Shown here piece after piece: positions 33,648 to 42,200 of a stretch of DNA of 64,000 nucleotides; within the stretch, counting starts at the first letter, position 1; every line of letters starts with the position of its first letter. The stretch is from positions 310,001 to 374,000 of the forward strand of contig NC_014211.1 of assembly GCF_000092985.1 (NCBI RefSeq), written 5' to 3'. This DNA is from Nocardiopsis dassonvillei subsp. dassonvillei DSM 43111. Lineage in GTDB: Bacteria > Actinomycetota > Actinomycetes > Streptosporangiales > Streptosporangiaceae. The position numbers and the translations under genes are program-made. The notes beneath the pieces were generated by a model. It saw only the letters and a program-made list of their open reading frames with translations. It was not told where the DNA came from and made no database searches.

Positions 33648-35570
33648 TCAGTTCCCGCCCTCCTCGTTCTGGGCCGCCTCCACGCTCTGCTCCCCGAGCG
33701 TCACCGTGACCTCCTCCTCGGAGCCGCTGCCGCCGTCGGGGACGACCCCCAGGGTCACCTCCTCGCCGGGCTGGCGGATCCGGATCTGCGCGATCAGCTC
33801 GTCCGGCGTGGACACCTGCTCGCCGTCCACGGACACCACCACGTCACCGGCCTGGAGCCCGGCCTCGGCGGCCGCGCCGCCCTCGGTGACCTCCACGATC
33901 TCCGCGCCGCCGACGCGGGAGTTGGTGATGGTCGCCTCGATCGCCGGGTAGCTCGCGCTGCCGTCCTCGACCAGCTGCTCCGCGATGGGGCGGACCTGGT
34001 TGATCGGGATGGCGAAGCCCAGCCCCACCGAGCCGCTGTCCTGCGAGACGCCCGCGATCGCGGTGTTGATCCCGATGACCTCGCCGTTCATGTTCACCAG
34101 CGGGCCGCCCGAGTTGCCGGGGTTGATCGCCGCGTCCGTCTGGATCGCGTTGATCACCGTGGACGTCTGCCCGGACTGCCCGGTGTTCACCGGACGGTTC
34201 AGCGCGCTGACCACACCCGTGGTCACCGTGCCCGACAGCCCCAGCGGGGAACCGATCGCGACCACCTCGGCGCCCACGCCGACCTGCTCGGAGTCGCCGA
34301 GGGCGGCCGGGGTGAGGTCGTTGCGCCCCTCCGCCTGGATCACCGCGATGTCGGAGACCGGGTCCGATCCCAGGACCTCGGCGCGCGCGGAGCTGCCGTC
34401 ATTGAACAGCACCTCGATCGGACCGCCCTCGGCGGCGGCCACGACGTGCGCGTTGGTGAGGATCTGGCCGTCGGAGGAGATGACCACACCGCTGCCGCCG
34501 CCGTTGGCGGTGCGGATGGACACCACGCTCGGCAGGACCGTGTCGGCGACCTCGCCCACCTCGCCCTCGGTCTGCGTGCTCTCCTGCTCCTGGTTGAGCG
34601 AGCTGATCGGCCCGCTCAGGCCGTTGGGGAACAGGTAGGCGGTGCCCAGGGCCGTCATCGGGCCCACGATGAGGCTCGTGACCAGGGCGGTGATCGCGGC
34701 GACGGTCACGATCCTGCCGGAGCCGCGTTTCCCGCCGCTTCCCTGCGGGGGCACCGACCCGGGGAAGGCGCCGCCGAACGGGGGCTGCCCGCCGTGGCCG
34801 CCGTGGTCCCCGGGACCGCCGGGGCCGCCTGCCCCGAACGCGCCGCCGTCACCGTACGGCGGCTGCCCGTGCCCGACCGGCCCGTGGGGGCCGTTCTGCC
34901 CGCCGTGCGGGGGAGCGGGGTGGTGGGCGGAGAACTGCTCGTGCTGGCCGCCTGCGGCGGCGCCGTAGCCGCCCCCGGGCGGCGGGAAGGTGTAGGAGGC
35001 GTGCTCCGGGTCGTTGGGCCCGGTGGCCCACCTCGGCGGCTGTCCGGGCGGGGAGAAGGTCGGCCCCGTCCCCGCGGGGCCGGTCTCCGGCCACCCGTGC
35101 CGCTCGGCCCCCGGGTGTCCGCCCTGCTGGGACGGGAATCCCTCCCCCGTCTGTCCGGCCGCAGCGTACCCGCCGCTCCGCTCGGCGCCGGGGTGCCCGC
35201 CGGGCTGCTCGCCGCTCTGCCACACGCCGGTGTACCCGCCGGGCTCGTGCTGCGCGGGCCGCTCCACGCGCTCGCCCGGCTCCCCGGCCCCGGACTCCCC
35301 GCCGGCCCCCTGCGACTCGGAACCCCCGAAGGACCGCTGGGGCCCGGCGTGCTCGGCCCCGTGGGTCAGGTCGTCCTGTCCGGCGGGGACACCCCCGTGC
35401 TCCCCGCCGGACGCGCCGCGGACATCGGTCCCGTCACCTGTGGAGGAGCCCCCCTCGTGCGGGCCGGAGGGCCCCGCCTGGTCGGCGGGCTCGGCGGGAC
35501 GGTGCTCGGGAAGCCCGCTCCCGGCCGCCGCACCGGGCTCGGTACCTGCACTCGGTTCGTTGGGGTTCAA
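33648..35570 (-). CDS. htrA: HtrA/DegP-like membrane-anchored serine protease with PDZ domain
   Basis: This 640-residue protein begins with about 270 residues rich in Gly, Pro, Gln and His (cytoplasmic, probably disordered), then one membrane helix (about 282-310), a trypsin-like protease domain with H375 (TNAHVV), D407 (SDIAVI) and S487 (GNSGGPL), and one PDZ domain (about 545-620; GLQAGDVVVSVDG). It should degrade or refold damaged proteins outside the membrane. The TTG at 35570-35568 has a GGAGG site five bases upstream. The 14-base motif shared with the mprA leader suggests control by the MprAB-like system, as is known for PepD in mycobacteria. Confidence 0.92.
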   Translation of the reverse strand: MNPNEPSAGTEPGAAAGSGLPEHRPAEPADQAGPSGPHEGGSSTGDGTDVRGASGGEHGGVPAGQDDLTHGAEHAGPQRSFGGSESQGAGGESGAGEPGERVERPAQHEPGGYTGVWQSGEQPGGHPGAERSGGYAAAGQTGEGFPSQQGGHPGAERHGWPETGPAGTGPTFSPPGQPPRWATGPNDPEHASYTFPPPGGGYGAAAGGQHEQFSAHHPAPPHGGQNGPHGPVGHGQPPYGDGGAFGAGGPGGPGDHGGHGGQPPFGGAFPGSVPPQGSGGKRGSGRIVTVAAITALVTSLIVGPMTALGTAYLFPNGLSGPISSLNQEQESTQTEGEVGEVADTVLPSVVSIRTANGGGSGVVISSDGQILTNAHVVAAAEGGPIEVLFNDGSSARAEVLGSDPVSDIAVIQAEGRNDLTPAALGDSEQVGVGAEVVAIGSPLGLSGTVTTGVVSALNRPVNTGQSGQTSTVINAIQTDAAINPGNSGGPLVNMNGEVIGINTAIAGVSQDSGSVGLGFAIPINQVRPIAEQLVEDGSASYPAIEATITNSRVGGAEIVEVTEGGAAAEAGLQAGDVVVSVDGEQVSTPDELIAQIRIRQPGEEVTLGVVPDGGSGSEEEVTVTLGEQSVEAAQNEEGGN

Positions 35571-35627
35571 CTCATCCTCCGGCTGACGGGACGATGTTCA
35601 GTGACGTGTTCCATCATGCGGCGCATG

Positions 35628-35650
35628 GGTTAGAACAGGGTGAGAGCGCG
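35628..35650 (-). promoter_or_regulatory. MprA-type direct-repeat box upstream of htrA
   Basis: Read on the minus strand, CGCGCTCTCACCCT (35650-35637) is identical to the box before the mprA-like gene. GCTCTCACC (35647-35639) and GTTCTAACC (35636-35628) repeat at 11 bases. It lies about 60-80 bases upstream of the htrA start, a proper position for an activator. Confidence 0.75.
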
Positions 35651-35905
35651 ATATGCCGGGGTTTCGAGTCCTTCCGCCCCTGCCGTGCCCCCGCTCGGTC
35701 CGCGTCGGCGGTCCCGTGGCCCAGCGCCGTCGGACCGGGCCGTCGGTGACCGGCCCCGAGGTCCGTGAGAGCATCCGAACCCCGATACTGCGACCCGACA
35801 CGTCGCCCGTTACCCCGGCGCGCTTCCCGTAGGCGCCGTATGCACCACAATGCCCGAAACGATATCGTGCCGAAGCCCAAGCGAGACACCGGAGAAGAGC
35901 CGACC

Positions 35906-36511
35906 TTGATCAAGATCGTGCTGGCCGATGACGAACACCTCGTGCGGGGGGCCATCGCCGCCCTCCTCGGACTGGAGGACGACCTGGAGGTCGTCGCCGA
36001 GGTCGGCCGGGGCGACGAGGTGGTCGACGCCGTCCTCCGGCACGGCGCCGAGATCGCCGTCCTGGACATCGAGATGCCCGGCGCCACCGGGCTGGAGGTG
36101 GCCGCGCGGCTGCGGACGGACGCCCCCGACTGCGGCGTCGTCATCCTCACCAGCTTCGGCCGCCCCGGCTACCTGCGCCGCGCCCTGTCCTCCGGCGCGC
36201 GCGGCTTCCTGGCCAAGGACGCCCCCGTCGACCAGCTCGCGGGCGCCATCCGCCGTGTGCACGAGGGCGGGCGCTACATCGACACCGACCTCGCCGCCGC
36301 CGCGATGGTCGGCGGCGAGAGCCCGCTCACCGACCGCGAGACCGAGGTGCTGCGCGCCGCCTCCGACGGCGCCACCGTCGCCAGGATCGCCGCCGCCCTC
36401 CACCTGACCGAGGGCACCGTGCGCAACTACCTCTCCAACGCCATCGGCAAGACCGGCGCCGACAACCGCATGTCCGCCATCCGCACCGCCCAGGACATGG
36501 GCTGGCTGTAG
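35906..36511 (+). CDS. NarL/FixJ-family response regulator (DesR-like)
   Basis: This 201-residue regulator starts at KIVLADDEHLVRGAIAALL, has the phosphoacceptor Asp in VLDIEMPG (about residue 54), K104 in GFLAKDAP, and a LuxR-type helix-turn-helix (about 138-195) with LTDRETEVLRAASDG and TEGTVRNYLSNAIGKTGADNR. The N-terminal wording resembles DesR, which controls membrane lipid desaturation, but no DesK-type kinase is adjacent. TTG 35906 fits the family start; an ATG at 35840 would add 22 residues. It is divergent from htrA across about 335 bases that also contain the htrA control region. Confidence 0.85.
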   Translation: MIKIVLADDEHLVRGAIAALLGLEDDLEVVAEVGRGDEVVDAVLRHGAEIAVLDIEMPGATGLEVAARLRTDAPDCGVVILTSFGRPGYLRRALSSGARGFLAKDAPVDQLAGAIRRVHEGGRYIDTDLAAAAMVGGESPLTDRETEVLRAASDGATVARIAAALHLTEGTVRNYLSNAIGKTGADNRMSAIRTAQDMGWL

Positions 36512-36522
36512 GCCCCGCCGGG

Positions 36523-36538
36523 CCCCGGCAGACCGGGG
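36523..36538. terminator. Small hairpin between the NarL-type gene and osaC
   Basis: CCCCGG and CCGGGG pair around CAGA just after the plus-strand stop, in a convergent gap of 103 bases. The stem is short. Confidence 0.35.
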
Positions 36539-36614
36539 CGCCGGCCGGAGCGGTCGCCGGTGCGGCGTGCGGGGTCCCCCCGCCCCCGGCCGGGCCGCCC
36601 CGGGGAGGCTCGGC

Positions 36615-38822
36615 CTAGAGGAAGCGCAGCACCAGCATCGCGGTGTCGTCGCTGCGCCCGCCCGGGGCGTACTCCTCCAGCTCCCGGTCGATGCGGCTGA
36701 TCACCGCCTGGGCGGTCAGCCCCGCGCAGCCGGAGAAGATCTCCATCAGCCCCTCGTCGCCGAGCATGTCCGTGTTGCTGCGCCGCTCGGTCACGCCGTC
36801 GGTCACCGCCAGCACCACCTCGCCGGGGCGGATGTCCACGTTCTCGGTCGTGAACCCCACGTCCTCGAACGCGCCCAGCAGCGGCTGCGAGGCGCCGAAC
36901 GGCAGTACCTCGCCCTTCTGGTTCAGCCGCAGCGGCAGCGGGTGCCCGGCCGAGACCATCCGCAGCCGCATCCCGCCCCCGCCGTCCGTGGCCGGGGTCA
37001 TCTCCCCGTACAGCATCGTCAGGAACCGGGTCGAGGTGTTCTCGTCCAGGATCGCCATGTTCAGCCGCTGCATGATGTGCGAGGGCGTGAACCCCTCCTT
37101 GGCCAGCGCCCGCAGCGTGTGCCGCGCCAGACCGGTCACGGCCGCCGCCTCCGGGCCCGTCCCGCACACGTCGCCGATGGCGAAGCACCACCGGCCGCTC
37201 GCCGCGAACACGTCGTAGAAGTCCCCGCCCACCACGTTGCGCTCGTCGGCCGGACGGTAGAACACCGCGTGGTCCACGTTCGGGATCACCGGCTCCTTCT
37301 CCTTGGCCGGCAGCAGGCTGCGCTGGAGGGCGTCGCTCATCGCGGCCTGCTTCTCGTGCAGCCGCGCGTTCTCCATCGCCGACGCCACCCGGCTGCTCAG
37401 GTCGTCGGCGACGTCCACCTCCTCGCGGGTGAAGTCGTCCGACTCGTTCTTGCCGATCGTCATCCGCCCCAGCGCGCGCCCGTGCGCCACCAGCGGGACG
37501 CAGATCGCCGGACCGCTCGCCAGCTCCCGGACGAGCTGTTCGTCCAGCCCCTCCTTGGCCAGCTCGGCCGGGGACCACAGCGGCTGCGGCTCCCTCTGCT
37601 CGTGCGGCGGCAGCCCGGTCAGCAGCGCGCGCAGGATGTCGTTGTAGTTCTCGTCGCTGTGCACCACGTGCGTCAGCTGCGAGACGCCCATCTCGTTGAT
37701 CGTCTCGATGGCGCACCACCGGCCCAGCCGCGAGGTGATCAGCTGCGCCGCCAGCGCGCCCGTCATCCGCTCGTCCAGCGTGCCCGCGAGCAGGTCGCTG
37801 GCCTCGGCCAGGAAGCTCAGCGAGGCCCGCCTGCTCAGCTCCACCTCGGCCAGCCGGGCCCTCTCCACCGGCAGCGCGATCAGGTTCGCGCCCTCCTGGA
37901 GCCGCTTGGCCGCCGACGCCCCGAAGTGCCGGGCCCGCCGGGAGGCCACCCCCAGCAGGCCGACCACCCGCCCGTCCACGATGAGCGGCGCCGTGACCAG
38001 CGAACGCATCCCCGCCCGCGACAGGCGCCCCCGGCTGGCGCGGGCGATCATCAGGTCGTCGTTGATCACCGCGCCCGGCTCCGGCGCCGACGACGGGAAG
38101 ATCTCCTCCGTGCGCACGCGCAGCGGCCGCCACGGGGCGCCGCCCGGGGTCAGCCCGACCGCGGCGCGCACCTCCCACATGGTCTCGTCGGACGTGGCCA
38201 GCGTGATGTAGGCCGCGTCCGCGCCCAGCGCCGTGGCCGAGTGCTCCACGGTGCGCTCCAGCAGCTGCGGCAGGGACAGCCGCGAGCCCAGGGCGGAGTC
38301 CAGCGCCGACCACGGGGCGGGGCGCCCGGTACGGGAGGGGCTCCTGCGCACCGGCGGGGACTCCAGGGAGGCGCGCTCCCCCGAGTCGTCCTCGATCCGG
38401 AACCACACGGCCTTGTCGTTGCGCCCGTAGCTCACGCCCCAGCTCGACGCGATCGCCGACGCCAGGGCCAGCCCCAGACCGCCGGTGCGCCCGTTCTCCC
38501 GGGACGGGGAGGTGTCCACCGACAGGGGACCGGCCTGCGGGACCGCGCGTTCGGGCACGGAGTCGGTGACCATCACCTCGGTCGCGCCCTCCGACCGGCG
38601 CACGGTCACGTCCAGGGACGAGCGCGCGTGGATGACGGCGTTGGTGACCAGCTCGCTCACCAGCAGGATCACGTCGTCGGAGGGGTCGGTCACACCCCAG
38701 GACAGGAGGGTGTCGTGAACGAACTCGCGGGCCGCCGCCGCGGTCTCCGGGGCGGGAGGGAACTCTCGTCGAGCGACCTTCGACGCGTCGTGTGCTGGCA
38801 AGCCGTCGGTGTCCTTCGTCAC
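36615..38822 (-). CDS. osaC: OsaC-like multidomain regulator: RsbW-type kinase, GAF domains, PP2C phosphatase
   Basis: This 735-residue protein has an N-terminal anti-sigma kinase HATPase domain (about residues 20-150; N-box SELVTNAVIHAR, G-box GGLGLALA), two GAF-like sensor domains (about 175-330 and 345-510) and a C-terminal SpoIIE-type PP2C phosphatase (about 530-735) with GGDFYDVF, DVCGTGPEAA, VTDGVTERR and GRSDDTAML. The order and the divergent position to osaA-osaB match OsaC of Streptomyces coelicolor, which returns the sigma-B osmotic response to its resting state. The GTG start has nothing better downstream. The presumed target sigma factor is not in this window. Confidence 0.88.
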   Translation of the reverse strand: MTKDTDGLPAHDASKVARREFPPAPETAAAAREFVHDTLLSWGVTDPSDDVILLVSELVTNAVIHARSSLDVTVRRSEGATEVMVTDSVPERAVPQAGPLSVDTSPSRENGRTGGLGLALASAIASSWGVSYGRNDKAVWFRIEDDSGERASLESPPVRRSPSRTGRPAPWSALDSALGSRLSLPQLLERTVEHSATALGADAAYITLATSDETMWEVRAAVGLTPGGAPWRPLRVRTEEIFPSSAPEPGAVINDDLMIARASRGRLSRAGMRSLVTAPLIVDGRVVGLLGVASRRARHFGASAAKRLQEGANLIALPVERARLAEVELSRRASLSFLAEASDLLAGTLDERMTGALAAQLITSRLGRWCAIETINEMGVSQLTHVVHSDENYNDILRALLTGLPPHEQREPQPLWSPAELAKEGLDEQLVRELASGPAICVPLVAHGRALGRMTIGKNESDDFTREEVDVADDLSSRVASAMENARLHEKQAAMSDALQRSLLPAKEKEPVIPNVDHAVFYRPADERNVVGGDFYDVFAASGRWCFAIGDVCGTGPEAAAVTGLARHTLRALAKEGFTPSHIMQRLNMAILDENTSTRFLTMLYGEMTPATDGGGGMRLRMVSAGHPLPLRLNQKGEVLPFGASQPLLGAFEDVGFTTENVDIRPGEVVLAVTDGVTERRSNTDMLGDEGLMEIFSGCAGLTAQAVISRIDRELEEYAPGGRSDDTAMLVLRFL

Positions 38823-39050
38823 TGGATGCGTGCGCGGGGGGTGGTGGTCACTGCCACGATACGCGTGCCGGGGTGACCGGTGCCGCGCGAACCGTCACTT
38901 CCGCCCGGCGGTCCGTGCTCCCGGGGGCCGCCCGGCGGTCGTACTCACGGGGGCCGCGCTCCCGGGGACCGCGCCGAACCTGCCCGCCTCCGGACGCGGC
39001 GGCGGGCGGACAACATCGCCAAGCCACCTGTGCGGGGCGGTCCGGGCGGT

Positions 39051-39155
39051 TAGTGTAAGTCGACACATGCGCTTCTTTCGGGTGGTACCTCTCACCGGTA
39101 GCGTGACGGGGGTGCCACCAGGGGGCCGGCGCGGCGGACGCCGCGTGGCCCCCTG
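39051..39155 (+). ncRNA. Structured two-hairpin leader (or small RNA) upstream of osaA
   Basis: A TAGTGT -10-like hexamer (39051-39056) precedes two adjacent stem-loops. Stem 1 pairs GGTGGTACC (39081-39089) with GGTGCCACC (39111-39119), nine pairs with one G-U. Stem 2 pairs CAGGGGGCC plus CGCGGCG with CGCCGCG plus GGCCCCCTG (39119-39155), sixteen pairs with a small internal loop. Both flanking genes start from this gap, so no gene needs a terminator here; a regulatory leader, attenuator or small RNA is more likely. The -35 is weak. The rest of 38823-39256 shows no gene. Confidence 0.45.
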
Positions 39156-39256
39156 TCCCGTGCGCGCTCCGCGGGGCCGATCCGCCCGCGGGCGCCCGGC
39201 CCACGGGGGCCGGGACGGGAGGCCGAGGTGGCGGAGCAGGCTGAGGAGGGGGTTCG

Positions 39257-42200
39257 ATGCCCGAGGCGGTCAAGGAACTGGCGGCCGACGACCAGCTCGA
39301 CGAGATTCTGCGGGCCCTGTACCGCATGCGCGACGGCGACTTCAGCGTCCGTCTGCGCAAGCGCGGCGGCGGCACCATGCGGGAGATCGCGTCCGTCTTC
39401 AACGAGGTGGTCGACCACAGCGAACAGCTCAGCGACGAACTCCAGCGCGTCGGCGACGTCGTCCGCAACGAGGGCAGGCTCAACGAGCGCGTCAACGTCA
39501 ACCCCGCCCGGGGCGCCTGGGGCGAGAGCGCCCAGGCGCTCAACCTCCTGCTCGACGAGGTCGCCGAACCCGTGACCGACGTCGCCGGGGTCCTGGACTC
39601 GGTCGCGGAGGGCCAGCTCAGCCGCCGCGCCTCCACCGAGGGCCGCCGCGGCGAGCTCAAGGGCGACCTGCTGCGCCTGGCCACCACGGTCAACCGCATG
39701 GCCGACCAGATGAGCGGCTTCGCCGGGGAGGTCACCCGTGTGGCCCGCGAGGTGGGCACCGAGGGCAAGCTCGGCGGCACCGCGCAGGTCGAGGGGGTCT
39801 CCGGAGCCTGGCGCGAGGTGACCGAGTCGGTCAACCAGATGTCCTCGCGCCTGACCGACCAGATGCGCGACATCTCCGAGGTGACCACCGCCGTCGCCCG
39901 CGGCGACCTCAGCCGCAAGATCACGGTGGACGTACAGGGCGAGATGCTCGACCTCAAGGACACCGTCAACACCATGGTGGACCAGCTGTCCACCTTCGCC
40001 GACGAGGTCACCCGTGTGGCCCGCGAGGTGGGCACCGAGGGCAAGCTCGGCGGCCGCGCCAACGTGCGCGGCGTGCGGGGCATCTGGAAGGACCTCACCG
40101 AGAACGTCAACTCGATGGCGGACAACCTCACCAACCAGGTGCGCGACATCTCCCAGGTGACGACCTCCGTGGCCCGCGGCGACCTCACCCAGAAGGTCCA
40201 GGTCGACGTGCAGGGCGAGATGCTCGCCCTGAAGAACACCGTGAACACCATGGTCGACCAGCTCGACTCCTTCGCCGACGAGGTCACGCGCGTGGCGCGC
40301 GAGGTCGGTACGGAGGGCAAGCTGGGCGGCCGGGCCAACGTCAAGGGCGTGTCGGGCATCTGGAAGGACCTGACCGACAACGTCAACTCCATGGCCAACA
40401 GCCTCACCTACCAGGTCCGCAACATCTCCCAGGTGACGACGGCGGTCGCCACCGGTGACCTCACCAAGAAGATCACCGTGGACGCCCAGGGGGAGATGCT
40501 CGACCTCAAGGACACCATCAACAAGATGGTCGACCAGCTGGACTCCTTCGCCGGCGAGGTGACCAGGGTCGCCCGTGAGGTGGGCACGGAGGGCAAGCTG
40601 GCCGGACAGGCCCACGTCCGCGACGTGTCCGGGGTCTGGAAGGACCTGACCGACAACGTCAACTCCATGGCCAACAACCTGACCTACCAGGTGCGCCAGA
40701 TCTCCATGGTCACGCGCGCGGTGGCCGCGGGCGACCTGACCAAGAAGGTCACGGTCAACGCCAAGGGCGAGATCCTGGAGCTGAAGGACACCATCAACGT
40801 CATGGTGGACCAGCTCTCCGCGTTCGCCGACGAGGTCACCCGGGTGGCCCGCGAGGTCGGCACCGAGGGCAAACTGGGCGGCCGAGCCGACGTCAAGGGC
40901 GTCTCCGGCATCTGGAACGACCTCACCGAGAACGTCAACTCGATGTCGCACAACCTCACCACGCAGGTGCGCAACATCTCCGAGGTGACCACGGCCGTGG
41001 CGGCGGGCGACCTCAACAAGAAGATCGACGTCAACGCCCAGGGGGAGATCCTGGAGCTCAAGACGACGGTCAACACCATGGTCGACCAGCTGTCGGCGTT
41101 CGCCACCGAGGTCACCCGCGTGGCCCACGAGGTGGGCAGCCAGGGCCAGCTGGGCGGCCAGGCCAAGGTCGAGGGCGTGACCGGCACCTGGAAGCAGCTC
41201 ACCGACAGCGTGAACGGCCTGGCGGGCAACCTGACCACGCAGGTGCGGGCGATCGCCGAGGTCGCCAACGCCGTCGCCAAGGGCGACCTGACCCGCAACA
41301 TCCAGGTCGACGCCCGCGGTGAGATGGAGCAGCTCAAGCACAACATCAACCTGATGGTGTCCAACCTGCGCGAGACCACCGCCACCCAGCGCGACGCCGA
41401 CTGGCTCAAGTCCAACGTGGCCCGTATCTCCGGCCACATCCAGGGCCACCGCGACCTCAAGGAGCTGGCCCGCCTCATCATGACCGAGGTGACGCCGCTC
41501 ATCGGCGCCCAGCACGGCGCCTGCTACCTGCCCGAGGACCAGGACGACCAGGAGAACTTCCTGTTCTACGCGGGCTTCGGCTTCGACCCCGACGAGGACC
41601 GCCGCCGCGTCCGCGCGGGCATCGGCCTGGTCGGCGAGGCCCTCGCCCAGCAGGTGGAACAGCAGATCTCCAACATCCCGCCGGACTACGTCAAGGTCCG
41701 GTCGGGCCTGGGCGAGGCCTCCCCGCGCAACCTGTACATCCTGCCGATCGTCTCCGAGGGGCGCTCGCTGGGCGCCATCGAGTTCGCCTCCTACGACGAC
41801 TTCCGCGAGAGCCACAAGAACTTCCTGCGCCAGCTGGTGAGCCTGCTCGGCACCACCATCAACACCATCCTGGCCAACAACCGCACCGAGGACCTGCTCG
41901 AACAGTCCCAGCAGCTCACCAGCCAGCTCAGGGAACGCTCCAACGAGCTCCAGCGCCAACAGGAGGAGCTGCGCGGCAAGAACGCCGAGCTCCGCCAGAA
42001 GGCCACCCAGCTCGCCAACCAGAACCGGGCGATCGAGCTCCAGAACCAGCAGATCCAGCGCTCCCGCAACGCCCTGGAGGAGCGCGCCCACCAGCTCCAG
42101 GTCTCCTCCAAGTACAAGTCCGAGTTCCTGGCGAACATGTCCCACGAGCTGCGCACGCCGCTCAACAGCCTGCTGATCCTGGCCCGCCTGCTCGCCGACA

